Source: Petrolisthes cinctipes
Lineage: Eukaryota > Arthropoda > Malacostraca > Decapoda > Porcellanidae
Direction of reading: 5' to 3'
DNA: 64,000 nucleotides
Assembly (NCBI GenBank): GCA_033782935.1
Contig: JAWQEG010000084.1
Location: 248,001 to 312,000, forward strand
The notes under the pieces are model-generated. The model searched no databases and had not been told where the DNA came from. It saw only the letters and a list, made by a program, of their open reading frames with translations. Shown one piece after another: positions 37,201-51,437 of this stretch (the first letter of the stretch is position 1; every line of letters begins with the position of its first letter). The translations under genes were made by a program, and so were the position numbers.

Positions 37201-40200
37201 CCGTTTATATCTCAAATTCTGGCCCTAAACACCCGAAAATTCGATATTTTGGGGTCCCAGAAGCGATCTGTACATGCCTACTCCGTGTTAGAGTATTTTC
37301 AAAATTCAGGCCCAAAACATGCTGAAAATCGATATTTTTGGTGCCCAAAGTCAATATGTGCATGTATCTTCTGTACCCGTTTATATCTCAAATTCAGGCT
37401 CAAAACACCCGAAAATTCAATATTTTGGGGTCCCAGAAGCAATCTGTACAGTGCTAGAATATTTTTAAAATATAGGCTAAAAACATGCTAAAAATCGATC
37501 TTTTAGGTGCCAAAAAGTCGATATCTCAAATTCAGTCCCAAAACACCCGAAAATTCGATATTTAGGGGTCCCAGAAGCGATCTGTACATGCCTACTCCGT
37601 GTTAGAGTATTTTCAAAATACATGCTCAAAACATACTGAAAATCGATCTTTTAGGTGCACAAAAGTCGATATGTGCATGCATTTTCAGTACCCGTTTATA
37701 TCTCAAATTCAGGCTCAAAACACCCGAAAATTCAATATTTTGGGGTCCCAGAAGCAATCTGTACATGCCTACACAGTGCTAGAATTTTTTCAAAATATAG
37801 GCTAATAACATGCTAAAAATCGACATTTTAGGTGCCAAAAAATCGATATCTCAAATTCAGTCCCAAAACACCCGAAAATTCGATATATAGAGGTCCCAGA
37901 AGTTATCTGTACATGCTTACTCCGTGTTAGGGTATTTTCAAATTACATGCTCAAAACATACTAAAAATCGATCTTTTAGGTGCCCATAAGTCGATATGTG
38001 CATGCATCTTCAGTACCCGTTTATATCTCAAATTCAGGCTGAAAACACCCGAAAATTCAATATTTTGAGTTCCCAGAAGCAATCTGTACATGCCTACTCA
38101 GTGTTAGAGTATTTACAAAATACAGGCCCAAAACATGCTGAAAATCGATATTTTAGATGCCCAAAGTCAATATGTGCATGTATCTTCTGTACCAGTTTAT
38201 ATCTCAAATTCTGGCTCAAAACACCCGAAAATTCAATTTTTGGGGGTGCCAGAAGCAATCTGTACATGCCTAGTCAGTGCTAGAATATTTTCAAAATATA
38301 GGCTAAAAACATGCTAAAAATCGATCTTTTAGGTGCCAAAAAGGTGTTATCTCAAATTCAGTCCCAAAACACCCGAAAATTCGATATTTAGAGGTCCCAG
38401 AAGGTATCTGTACATGCCTACTCCGTGTTAGGGTATTTTCAAAATACATGCTCAAAACATACTGAAAATCGATCTTTTAGGTGACCAAAAGTCGATATGT
38501 GCATGTATCTTCAGTACCCGTTTATATCTCAAATTCAGGCTCAAAACACCCGAAAATTCAATATTTTGGGGTCCCAGAAGCAATCTGTACAGTGCGAGAA
38601 TATTTTCAAAATATAGGCTAAAAACATGCTAAAAATCGACATTTTAGGTGCCAAAAAATCGATATCTCAAATTCAGTCCCAAAACACCCGAAAATTCGAT
38701 ATTTAGAGGTCCCAGAAGGTATCTGTACATGCCTACTCCGTGTTAGAGTATTTTCAAAATACAGGCCAAAAACATACTGAAAATCGATCTATTAGGTGCA
38801 CAAAAGTCGATATGTGCATGCATCTTCTGTACCCGTTTATATCTCAAATTCTGGCCCTAAACACCCGAAAATTCGATATTTTGGGGTCCAAGAAGCGATC
38901 TGTACATGCCTACTCCGTGTTAGAGTATTTTCAAAATTCAGGCCCAAAACATGCTGAAAACCGATATTTTTGGTGCCCAAAGTCAATATGTGCATGTATC
39001 TTCTGTACCCGTTTATATCTCAAATTCAGGCTCAAAACACCCGAAAATTCAATATTTTGGGGTCCCAGAAGCAATCTGTACATGCCTACTCAGTGCTAGA
39101 ATATTTTTCAAAATATAGGCTAAAAACATGCTAAAAATCGATCTTTTAGGTGCCAAAAAGTCGATATCTCAAATTCAGGCTCAAAACACCCGAAAATTCA
39201 ATATTTTGGGGTCCCAGAAGCAATCTGTACATGCCTACACAGTGCTAGAATATTTTTGAAATATAGGCTAAAAACATGCTAAAAATCGACATTTTAGGTG
39301 CCAAAAAGTCGATATCTCAAATTCAGTCCCAAAACACCCGAAAATTCGATATTTAGGGGTCCTAGAAGCGATCTGTACATGCCTACTCCGTGTTAGAGTA
39401 TTTTAAAAATACATGCTCAAAACATACTGAAAATCGATCTTTTAGGTGCACAAAAGTCGATATGTGCATGCATCTTCAGTACCCGTTTATATCTCAAATT
39501 TAGGCTCAAAACACCTGAAAATTCAATATTTTGGGGTCCCAAAAGCAATCTGTACATGCCTACTCAGTGTTAGAGTATTTTCAAAATACAGGCCCAAAAC
39601 ATGCTGAAAATCAATATTTTAGATGCCCAAAGTCAATATGTGCATGTATCTTCTGTACCCGTTTATATCTCAAATTCAGGCTCAAAACACCTGAAAATTC
39701 AATATTTTGGGGTCCCAGAAGCAATCTGTACATGCCTACACAGTGCTAGAATATTTTCAAAATATAGGCTAAAAACATGCTAAAAATCGATCTTTTAGGT
39801 GCCAAAAAATCGATATCTCAAATTCAGTCCCAAAACACCCGAAAATTCGATATTTAGGGGTCCCAGAAGCGATCTGTACATGCCTACTCCGTGTTAGAGT
39901 ATTTTCAAAATACATGCTCAAAACATACTGAAAATCGATCTTTTAGGTGCACAAAAGTCGATATGTGCATGCATCTTCAGTACCCGTTTATATCTCAAAT
40001 TCAGGCTCAAAACACCCGAAAATTCAATATTTTGGGGTCCCAGAAGCAATCTGTACATGCCTACTCAGTGCTAGAATATTTTCAAAATATAGGCTAAAAA
40101 CATGCTAAAAATCAATCTTTTAGGTGCCAAAAAGTCGATATCTCAAATTCAATACCAAAACACCCGAAAATTCGATATTTAGGGGTCCCAGAAGCGATCT

Positions 40201-40717
40201 GTACATGCCTACTCCGTGTTAGAGTATTTTCAAAATACATGCTCAAAACATACTGAAATCGATCTTTTAGGTTCACAAAAGTCGATATGTGCATGCATCT
40301 TCAGTACCCGTTTATATCTCAAATTCAGCCTCAAAACACCCGAAAATTCAATATTTTGAAGTCCCAGAAGCAATCTGTACATGCCTACTCAGTGTTAGAG
40401 TATTTTCAAAATACAGGCCCAAAACATGCTGAAAATCGATATTTTAGATGCCCAAAGTCAATATGTGCATGTATCTTCTGTACCCGTTTATATCTCAAAT
40501 TCAGGCTCAAAACACCCGAAAATTCAATATTTTGGGGTCCCAGAAGCAATCTGTACATGCCTACACAGTGCTAGAATATTTTCAAAATATAGGCTAAAAA
40601 CATGCTAAAAATCGACATTTTAGGTGCCAAAAAATCGATATCTCAAATTCAGTCCCAAAACACCCGAAAATTCAATATTTAGAGGTCCCAGAAGGTATCT
40701 GTACATGCCTACTCCGT
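34207..40717 (+). repeat. Mixed satellite between 34.2 and 40.7 kb
   Basis: Satellite throughout, mixing 501-, 491- and 326-bp steps with several monomers carrying scattered private changes (for example GGTGTTATCTC near 38343 and CAATTTTTGGGGG near 38235). It looks less homogenised than 19-34 kb. No unique insert is seen. Confidence 0.87.
35133..35310 (+). repeat. Divergent 178-bp B-type monomer, copy 3
   Basis: Same private changes but CAGGCCTAGAAAC instead of CAGGTCTAGAAAC, and GTGTATGTATC instead of GTGCATGTATC. It lies outside the 5152-bp duplication, so it separated earlier. Confidence 0.8.
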
Positions 40718-43700
40718 GTTAGAGTATTTTCAAAATACAGGCCAAAAACATACTGAAAATCGATCTTTTAGGTGCACAAAAGTCGATATGTGCATGCATC
40801 TTCTGTACCCGTTTATATCTCAAATTCTGGCCCTAAACACCCGAAAATTCTATATTTTGGGGTCCCAGAAGCGATCTGTACATGCCTACTCCGTGTTAGA
40901 GTATTTTCATAATTCAGGCCCAAAACATGCTGAAAATCGATATTTTTGGTACCCAAAGTCAATGTGTGCATGTATCTTCTGTACCCGTTTATATCTCAAA
41001 TTCAGGCTCAAAACACCCGAAAATTCAATATTTTGGGGTCCCAGAAGCAATCTGTACATGCCTACTCAGTGCTAGAATATTTTCAAAATATAGGCTAAAA
41101 ACATGCTAAAAATCGATCTTTTAGGTGCCAAAAAATCGATATCTCAAATTCAGTCCCAAAACACCCGAAAATTCGATATTTAGGGGTCCCAGAAGCGATC
41201 TGTACATGCCTACTCCGTGTTAGAGTATTTTCAAAATACATGCTCAAAACATACTGAAAATCGATCTTTTAGGTGCACAAAAGTCGATATGTGCATGCAT
41301 CTTCAGTACCCGTTTATATCTCAAATTCAGGCTCAAAACACCCGAAAATTCAATATTTTGGGGTCCCAGAAGCAATCTGTACATGCCTACTCAGTGTTAG
41401 AGTATTTTCAAAATACAGGCCCAAAACATGCTGAAAATCGATATTTTAGATGCCCAAAGTCAATATGTGCATGTATCTTCTGTACCCGTTTATATCTCAA
41501 ATTCAGGCTCAAAACACCCGAAAATTCAATATTTTGGGGTCCCAGAAGCAATCTGTACATGCCTACTCAGTGCTAGAATATTTTCAAAATATAGGCTAAA
41601 AACATGCTAAAAATCGATCTTTTAGGTGCCAAAAAGTCGATATCTCAAATTCAATACCAAAACACCAGAAAATTCGATATTTAGGGGTCCCAGAAGCGAT
41701 CTATACATGCCTACTCCGTGTTAGAGTATTTTCAAAATACATGCTCAAAACATACTGAAATCGATCTTTTAGGTGCACAAAAGTCGATATGTGCATGCAT
41801 CTTCAGTACCCGTTTATATCTCAAATTCAGCCTCAAAACACCCGAAAATTCAATATTTTGAAGTCCCAGAAGCAATCTGTACATGCCTACTCAGTGTTAG
41901 AGTATTTTCAAAATACAGGCCCAAAACATGCTGAAAATCGATATTTTAGATGCCCAAAGTTAATATGTGCATGTATCTTCTGTACCCGTTTATATCTCAA
42001 ATTCAGGCTCAAAACACCCGAAAATTCAATATTTTGGGGTCCCAGAAGCAATCTGTACATGCCTACTCAGTGCTAGAATATTTTCAAAATATAGGCTAAA
42101 AACATGCTAAAAATCGATCTTTTAGGTGCCAAAAAGTCGATATCTCAAATTCAATACCAAAACAACAGAAAATTCGATATTTAGGGGTCCCAGAAGCGAT
42201 CTGTACATGCCTACTCCGTGTTAGAGTATTTTCAAAATACATGCTCAAAACATACTGAAATCGATCTTTTAGGTGCACAAAAGTCGATATGTGCATGCAT
42301 CTTCAGTACCCGTTTATATCTCAAATTCAGCCTCAAAACACCCGAAAATTCAATATTTTGAAGTCCCAGAAGCAATCTGTACATGCCTACTCAGTGTTAG
42401 AGTATTTTCAAAATACAGGCCCAAAACATGCTGAAAATCGATATTTTAGATGCCCAAAGTCAATATGTGCATGTATCTTCTGTACCCGTTTATATCTCAA
42501 ATTCAGGCTCAAAACACCCGAAAATTCAATATTTTGGGGTCCCAGAAGCAATCTGTACATTCCTACTCAGTGCTAGAATATTTTCAAAATATAGGCTAAA
42601 AACATGCTAAAAATCGACATTTTAGGTGCCAAAAAGTCGATATCTCAAATTCAGTCCCAAAACACCCGAAAATTCGATATTTAGGGGTCCCAGAAGCGAT
42701 CTGTACATGCCTACTCCGTGTTAGAGTATTTTCAAAATACATGCTCAAAACATACTGAAAATCGTACTTTTAGGTGCACAAAAGTCGATATGTGCATGCA
42801 TCTTCAGTACCCGTTTATATCTCAAATTCAGGCTCAAAACACCCGAAAATTCAATATTTTGGGGTCGCAAAAGCAATCTGTACATGCCTACTCAGTGTTA
42901 GAGTATTTTCAAAATACAGGCCCAAAACATGCTGAAAATCGATATTTTAGATGCCCAAAGTCAATATGTGCATGTATCTTCTGTACCCGTTTATATCTCA
43001 AATTCAGGCTCAAAACATCCGAAAATTCAATATTTTGGGGTCCCAGAAGCAATCTGTACATGCCTACACAGTGCTAGAATATTTTCAAAATATAGGCTAA
43101 AAACATGCTAAAAAACGACATTTTAGGTGCCAAAAAATCGATATCTCAAATTCAGTCCCAAAACACACGAAAATTCGATATTTAGGGGTCCCAGAAGCGA
43201 TCTGTACATGCCTACTCCGTGTTAGAGTATTTTCAAAATACATGCTCAAAACATACTGAAAATCGATCTTTTAGATGCACAAAAGTCGATATGTGTATTC
43301 ATCTTCAGTACCCGTTTATAGCTCAAATTCAGGCTCAAAACACCCGAAAATTCAATATTTTGGGGTCTCAGAAGCGATCTGTACATGCCTACTCCGTGTT
43401 AGAGTATTTTCAAAATACAGGCCCAAAACATGCTGAAAATCGATATTTTAGATGCCCAAAGTCAATATGTGCATGTATCTTCTGTACCCGTTTATATCTC
43501 AAATTCAGGCTCAAAACACCCGAAAATTCAATATTTTGGGGTCCCAGAAGCAATCTGTACATGCCTACACAGTGCTAGAATATTTTCAAAATATAGGCTA
43601 AAAACATGCTAAAAATCGATCTTTTAGGTGCCAAAAAGTCGATATCTCTAATTCAGTTCCAAAACACCCGAAAATTCGATATTTAGGGGTCCCTGAAGCG

Positions 43701-43721
43701 ATCTGTACATGCCTACTCCGT
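40718..43721 (+). repeat. Run of six consecutive ~501-bp trimers
   Basis: Trimer starts at 40718, 41219, 41720, 42220, 42720, 43221 and 43722 are 500-501 bp apart. Two units (41720 and 42220) share ACTGAAATCGATC (one A lost), CAATACCAAAAC or a close form, and TTTTGAAGTCCC. These also occur near 40150-40365, which indicates local amplification of one variant trimer. Confidence 0.85.
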
Positions 43722-44300
43722 GTTAGAGTATTTTCAAAATACATGCTCAAAACATACTGTAAATCGATCTTTTAGGTGCACAAAAGTCGATATGTGCATG
43801 CATCTTCAGTACCCGTTTATATCTCAAATTCAGGCTCAAAACACCCGAAAATTCAATATTTTGGGGTCCCAGAAGCAATCTGTACATGCCTACACAGTGC
43901 TAGAATATTTTCAAAATATAGGCTAAAAACATGCTAAAAATCGACATTTTAGGTGCCAAAAAATCGATATCTCAAATTCAGTCCAAAAACACCCGAAAAT
44001 TCGATATTTAGAGGTCCCAGAAGGTATCTGTACATGCTTACTCCGTGTTAGAGTATTTTCAAAATACAGGCCAAAAACATACTGAAAATCGATCTTTTAG
44101 GTGCCCAAAAGTCGATATGTGCATGCATCTTCTGTACCCGTTTATATCTCAAATTCTGGCCCTAAACACCCGAAAATTCGATATTTTGGGGTCCCAGAAG
44201 CGATCTGTACATGCCTACTCCGTGTTAGAGTATTTTCAAAATTCAGGCCCAAAACATGCAGAAAATCGATATTTTTGGTGCCCAAAGTCAATATGTGCAT
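43219..44300 (+). repeat. Three-copy dispersed block, copy 1
   Basis: Shares with 47741-48822 (offset 4522) and 58355-59436 (offset 15136) the private variants GTGTATTCATC, CTCTAATTCAGTTCC, GGTCCCTGAAGCG, ATACTGTAAATCG and CATGCTTACTCCG. The boundaries are approximate. Confidence 0.8.
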
Positions 44301-47300
44301 GTATCTTCTGTACCCGTTTATATCTCAAATTCAGGCTCAAAACACCCGAAAATTCAATATTTTGGGGTCCCAGAAGCAATCTGTACATGCCTACTCAGTG
44401 CTAGAATATTTTCAAAATATAGGCTAAAAACATGCTAAAAATCGATCTTTTAGGTGCCAAAAAGTCGATATCTCAAATTCAGTCCCAAAACACCCGAAAA
44501 TTCGATATTTAGGGGTCCCAGAAGCGATCTGTACATGCCTACTCCGTGTTAGAGTATTTTCAAAATACATACTCAAAACATACTGAAAATCGATCTTTTA
44601 GGTGCACAAAAGTCGATATGTGCATGCATCTTCAGTACCCGTTTATATCTCAAATTCAGGCTCAAAACACCCGAAAATTCAATATTTTGAGGTCCCAGAA
44701 GCAATCTGTACATGCCTACTCAGTGTTAGAGTATTTTCAAAATACAAGCCCAAAACATGCTGAAAATCGATATTTTAGATGCCAAAAGTCAATATGTGCA
44801 TGTATCTTCTGTACCCGTTTATATTTCAAATTCAGGCTCAAAACACCCGAAAATTCAATATTTTGGGGTCCCAGAAGCAATCTGTACATGCCTACACAGT
44901 GTTAGAGTTTTTTTAAAATACATGCTCAAAACATACTGAAAATCGATATTTTAGGTGCACAAAAGTCGATATGTGCATGCGTCTTCAGTACCCGTTTATA
45001 TCTCAAATTCAGGCTCAAAACACCCGAAAATTCAATATTTTGAGGTCCCAGAAGCAATCTGTACATGCCTACACAGTGCTATAATATTTTCAAAATATAG
45101 GCTAAAAACATGCTAAAAATCGACATTTTAGGTGCCAAAAAATCGATATCTCAAATTCAGTCACAAAACACCCGAAAATTCGATATTTAGAGGTCCCAGA
45201 AGGTATCTGTACATGCCTACTCCGTGTTAGAGTATTTTCAAAATACAGGCCAAAAACATACTGAAAATCGATCTTTTAGGTGCCCAAAAGTCGATATGTG
45301 CATGCATCTTCTGTACCCGTTTATATCTCAAATTCTGGCCCTAAACACCCGAAAACTCGATATTTTGGGGTCGCAGAAGCGATCTGTACATGCCTACTCC
45401 GTGTTAGAGTATTTTCAAAATTCAGGGCCAAAACATGCTGAAAATCGATATTTTTGGTGCCCAAAGTCAATATGTGCATGTATCTTCTGTACCCGTTTAT
45501 ATCTCAAATTCAGGCTCAAAACACCCGCAAATTCAATATTTTGGGATTCCAGAAGGAATCTGTACAGTGCTAGAATATTTTCAAAATATAGGCTAAAAAC
45601 ATGCTAAAAATCGATCTTTTAGGTGCTAAAAAGTCGATATCTCAAATTCAGTCCCAAAACACCCGAAAATTCGATATTTAGGGGTCCCAGAAGCGATCTG
45701 TACATGCCTACTCCGTGTTAGAGTATTTTCAAAATACATACTCAAAACATACTGAAAATCGATCTTTTAGGTGCACAAAAGTCGATATGTGCATGCATCT
45801 TCAGTACCCGTTTATATCTCAAATTCAGGCTCAAAACACCCGAAAATTCGATATTTTGGAGTCCCAGAAGCGATCTATACATGCCTACTCCGTGTTAGAG
45901 TATTTTCAAAATTCAGGCCCAAAACATACTGAAAATCGATCTTTTAGGTGCACAAAAGTCGATATGTGCATGCATCTTCAGTACCCGTTTATATCTCAAA
46001 TTCAGGCTCAAAACACCCGAAAATTCAATATTTTGGGGTCCCAGAAGCAATCTGTACATGCCTACTCAGTGTTAGAGTATTTTCAAAATAAAGGCCCAAA
46101 ACATGCTGAAAATCGATATTTTAGATGCCAAAAGTCAATATGTGCATGTATCTTCTGTACCCGTTTATATCTCAAATTCAGGCTCAAAATACCCGAAAAT
46201 TCAATATTTTGGGGTCCCAGAAGCAATCTGTACATGCCTACACAGTGTTAGAGTATTTTCAAAATAAAGGCCCAAAACATGCTGAAAATCGATATTTTAG
46301 ATGCCCAAAGTCAATATGTGCATGTATCTTCTGTACCCGTTTATATCTCAAATTCAGGCTCAAAACACCCGAAAATTCAATATTTTTGGGTCCCAGAAGC
46401 AATCTGTACATGCCTACTCAGTGCTAGAATATTTTCAAAATATTGGCTAAAAACATGCTAAAAATCGATCTTTTAGGTGCCAAAAAGTCGATATCTCAAA
46501 TTCAGCCCCAAAACACCCGAAAATTCGATATTTAGGGGTCCCAGAAGCGATCTGTACATGCCTACTCCGTGTTAGAGTATTTTCAAAATACATGCTCAAA
46601 ACATACTGAAAATCGATCTTTTAGGTGCACAAAAGTCGATATGTGCATGCATCTTCAGTACCCGTTTATATCTCAAATTCAGGCTCAAAACACCCGAAAA
46701 TTCAATATTTTGGGGTCCCAGAAGCAATCTGTACATGCCTACTCAGTGTTAGAGTATTTTCAAAATAAAGGCCCAAAACATGCTGAAAATCGATATTTTA
46801 GATGCCCAAAGTCAATATGTATCTTCTGTACCCGTTTATATCTCAAATTCAGGCTCAAAACATCCGAAAATTCAATATTTTGGGGTCCCAGAAGCAATCT
46901 GTACATGCCTACACAGTGCTAGAATATTTTCAAAATATAGGCTAAAAACATGCTAAAAAACGACATTTTAGGTGCCAAATAATCGATATCTCAAATTCAG
47001 TCCCAAAACACACGAAAATTCGATATTTAGGGGTCCCAGAAGCGATCTGTACATGCCTACTCCGTGTTAGAGTATTTTCAAAATACATGCTCAAAACATA
47101 CTGAAAATCGATCTTTTAGGTGCCCAAAAGTCGATATGTGCATGCATCTTCTGTACCCGTTTATATCTCAAATTCTGGCCCTAAACACCCGAAAATTCGA
47201 TATTTTGGGGTCCCAGAAGCGATCTGTACATGCCTACTCCGAGTTAGAGTATTTTCAAAATTCAGCCACAAAACATGCTGAAAATCGATATTTTTGGTGC

Positions 47301-49433
47301 CCAAAGTCAATATGTGCATGTATCTTCTGTACCCGTTTATATCTCAAATTCAGGCTCAAAACACCCGAAAATTCAATATTTTGGGGTCCCAGAAGCAATC
47401 TGTACATGCCTACACAGTGTTAGAGTATTTTCAAAATAAAGGCCCAAAACATGCTGAAAATCGATATTTTAGATGCCCAAAGTCAATATGTGCATGTATC
47501 TTCTGTACCCGTTTATATCTCAAATTCAGGCTCAAAACACCCGAAAATTCAATATTTTTGTGTCCCAGAAGCAATCTGTACATGCCTACTCAGTGCTAGA
47601 ATATTTTCAAAATATTGGCTAAAAACATGCTAAAAATCGATCTTTTAGGTGCCAAAAAGTCGATATCTCAAATTCAGCCCCAAAACACCCGAAAATTCGA
47701 TATTTAGGGGTCCCAGAAGCGATCTGTACATGCCTACTCCGTGTTAGAGTATTTTCAAAATACATGCTCAAAACATACTGAAAATCGATCTTTTAGATGC
47801 ACAAAAGTCGATATGTGTATTCATCTTCAGTACCCGTTTATAGCTCAAATTCAGGCTCAAAACACCCGAAAATTCAATATTTTGGGGTCTCAGAAGCAAT
47901 CTGTACATGCCTACTCCGTGTTAGAGTATTTTCAAAATACAGGCCCAAAACATGCTGAAAATCGATATTTTAGATGCCCAAAGTCAATATGTGCATGTAT
48001 CTTCTGTACCCGTTTATATCTCAAATTCAGGCTCAAAACACCCGAAAATTCAATATTTTGGGGTCCCAGAAGCAATCTGTACATGCCTACACAGTGCTAG
48101 AATATTTTCAAAATATAGGCTAAAAACATGCTAAAAATCGATCTTTTAGGTGCCAAAAAGTCGATATCTCTAATTCAGTTCCAAAACACCCGAAAATTCG
48201 ATATTTAGGGGTCCCTGAAGCGATCTGTACATGCCTACTCCGTGTTAGAGTATTTTCAAAATACATGCTCAAAACATACTGTAAATCGATCTTTTAGGTG
48301 CACAAAAGTCGATATGTGCATGCATCTTCAGTACCCGTTTATATCTCAAATTCAGGCTCAAAACACCCGAAAATTCAATATTTTGGGGTCCCAGAAGCAA
48401 TCTGTACATGCCTACACAGTGCTAGAATATTTTCAAAATATAGGCTAAAAACATGCTAAAAATCGACATTTTAGGTGCCAAAAAATCGATATCTCAAATT
48501 CAGTCCCAAAACACCCGAAAATTCGATATTTAGAGGTCCCAAAAGGTATCTGTACATGCTTACTCCGTGTTAGAGTATTTTCAAAATACAGGCCAAAAAC
48601 ATACTGAAAATCGATCTTTTAGGTGCCCAAAAGTCGATATGTGCATGCATCTTCTGTACCCGTTTATATCTCAAATTCTGGCCCTAAACACCCGAAAATT
48701 CGATATTTTGGGGTCCCAGAAGCGATCTGTACATGCCTACTCCGTGTTAGAGTATTTTCAAAATTCAGGCCCAAAACATGCTGAAAATCGATATTTTTGG
48801 TGCCCAAAGTCAATATGTGCATGTATATTCTGTACCCGTTTATATCTGAAATTCAGGCTCAAAACACCCGAAAATTCAATATTTTGGGGTTCCAGAAGCA
48901 ATCTGTACATGAATACTCAGTGCTAGAATATTTTCAAAATATAGGCTAAAAGCATGCTAAAAATCGATCTTTTAGGTGCCAAAAAGTCGATATCTCAAAT
49001 TCAGTCCCAAAACACCCGAAAATTCGATATTTAGGTGTCCCAGAAGCGATCTGTACATGCCTACTCCGTGTTAGAGTATTTTCAAAATACATGCTCAAAA
49101 CATACTGAAAATCGATCTTTTAGGTGCACAAAAGTCGATATGTGCATGCATCTTCAGTACCCGTTTATATCTCAAATTCAGGCTCAAAACACCCGAAAAT
49201 TCAATATTTTGGGGTCCCAGGAGCAATCTGTACATGTCTACACAGTGCTAGAATATTTTCAAAATATAGGCTAAAAACATGCTAAAAATCGACATTTTAG
49301 GTGCCAAAAAATCGATATCTCAAATTCAGTCCCAAAACACCCGAAAATTCGATATTTAGAGGTCCCAGAAGGTATCTGTACATGCCTACTCCGTGTTAGA
49401 GTATTTTCAAAATACAGGCCAAAAACATACTGA
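43722..49433 (+). repeat. Mixed satellite between 43.7 and 49.4 kb
   Basis: Satellite throughout. It includes duplicated B1 monomers with AATAAAGGCCC (about 46080, 46260, 46755 and 47435) and a B1 monomer lacking 6 bp (AATATGTATCTTC near 46815). It also contains copy 2 of the three-copy block. Confidence 0.87.
47741..48822 (+). repeat. Three-copy dispersed block, copy 2
   Basis: Copy of 43219-44300. Together with 58355-59436 it also shares GTATATTCTGTACC and ATCTGAAATTCAGG near 48835, absent from copy 1. Copies 2 and 3 are thus closer to each other (offset 10614) and extend over about 47641-48885. Confidence 0.8.
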
Positions 49434-50435
49434 AAATCGATCTTTTAGGTGCCCAAAAGTCGATATGTGCATGCATCTTCTGTACCCGTTTATATCTCAA
49501 ATTCTGGCCCTAAACACCCGAGAATTCGATATTTTGGGGTCCCAGAAGCGATCTGTACATGCCTACTCCGTGTTAGAGTATTTTCAAATTTCAGGCCCAA
49601 AACATGCTGAAAATCGATATTTTTGGTGCCCAAAGTCAATATGTGCATGTATTTTCTGTACCCGTTTATATCTCAAATTCAGGCTCAAAACACCCGAAAA
49701 TTCAATATTTTGGGGTCCCAGAAGCAATGTGTATATGCCTACTCAGTGCTAGAATATTTTCAAAATATAGGCTAAAAACATGCTAAAAATCGATCTTTTA
49801 GGTGCCAAAAAGTCGATATCTCAAATTCAGTCCCAAAACACCCGAAAATTCGATATTTAGGGGTCCCAGAAGCGATCTGTACATGCCTACTCCTTGTTAG
49901 AGTATTTTCAAAATACATGCTCAAAACATACTGAAAATCGATCTTTTAGGTGCACAAAAGTCGATATGTGCATGCATCTTCAGTACCCGTTTATATCTCA
50001 ATTTCAGGCTCAAAACACCCGAAAATTCAATATTTTGGGGTCCCAGAAGCAATCTGTACATGCCTACTCAGTGTTAGAGTATTTTCAAAATACAGGCCCA
50101 AAACATGCTGAAAATCGATATTTTAGATGCCCAAAGTCAATATGTGCATGTATCTTCTGTACCCGTTTATATCTCAAATTCAGGCTCAAAATACCCGAAA
50201 ATTCAATATTTTGGGGTCCCAGAAGCAATCTGTACATGCCTACACAGTGCTAGAATATTTTCAAAATATAGGCTAAAAACAAGCTAAAAATCGACATTTT
50301 AGGTGCCAAAAAATCGATATCTCAAATTCAGTCCCAAAACACCCGAAAATTCGATATTTAGAGGTCCCAGAAGGTATCTGTACTTGCCTACTCCGTGTTA
50401 GAGTATTTTCAAAATTCAGGCCCAAAACATGCTGA
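49434..50435 (+). repeat. 1002-bp higher-order unit, copy 1
   Basis: Matches 50436-51437 at an offset of 1002 bp, sharing private variants CACCCGAGAATTCG, CAAATTTCAGGCCC, CAATGTGTATATGCC, CTACTCCTTGTTAG, CTCAATTTCAGG, CAAAATACCCG and AAACAAGCTAAAAATCG. I saw almost no differences. Confidence 0.85.
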
Positions 50436-51437
50436 AAATCGATCTTTTAGGTGCCCAAAAGTCGATATGTGCATGCATCTTCTGTACCCGTTTATATCTC
50501 TAATTCTGGCCCTAAACACCCGAGAATTCGATATTTTGGGGTCCCAGAAGCGATCTGTACATGCCTACTCCGTGTTAGAGTATTTTCAAATTTCAGGCCC
50601 AAAACATGCTGAAAATCGATATTTTTGGTGCCCAAAGTCAATATGTGCATGTATTTTCTGTACCCGTTTATATCTCAAATTCAGGCTCAAAACACCCGAA
50701 AATTCAATATTTTGGGGTCCCAGAAGCAATGTGTATATGCCTACTCAGTGCTAGAATATTTTCAAAATATAGGCTAAAAACATGCTAAAAATCGATCTTT
50801 TAGGTGCCAAAAAGTCGATATCTCAAATTCAGTCCCAAAACACCCGAAAATTCGATATTTAGGGGTCCCAGAAGCGATCTGTACATGCCTACTCCTTGTT
50901 AGAGTATTTTCAAAATACATGCTCAAAACATACTGAAAATCGATCTTTTAGGTGCACAAAAGTCGATATGTGCATGCATCTTCAGTACCCGTTTATATCT
51001 CAATTTCAGGCTCAAAACACCCGAAAATTCAATATTTTGGGGTCCCAGAAGCAATCTGTACATGCCTACTCAGTGTTAGAGTATTTTCAAAATACAGGCC
51101 CAAAACATGCTGAAAATCGATATTTTAGATGCCCAAAGTCAATATGTGCATGTATCTTCTGTACCCGTTTATATCTCAAATTCAGGCTCAAAATACCCGA
51201 AAATTCAATATTTTGGGGTCCCAGAAGCAATCTGTACATGCCTACACAGTGCTAGAATATTTTCAAAATATAGGCTAAAAACAAGCTAAAAATCGACATT
51301 TTAGGTGCCAAAAAATCGATATCTCAAATTCAGTCCCAAAACACCCGAAAATTCGATATTTAGAGGTCCCAGAAGGTATCTGTACTTGCCTACTCCGTGT
51401 TAGAGTATTTTCAAAATTCAGGCCCAAAACATGCTGA
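50436..51437 (+). repeat. 1002-bp higher-order unit, copy 2
   Basis: Near-identical to 49434-50435 (one visible change: CTCTAATTCTGG versus CTCAAATTCTGG). The junction just before it (about 50397-50440) is a chimera of a B2 head and an A2 body. A third, partial copy with CTCCTTGTTAG and AAACAAGC lies at about 53190-53760. Confidence 0.85.
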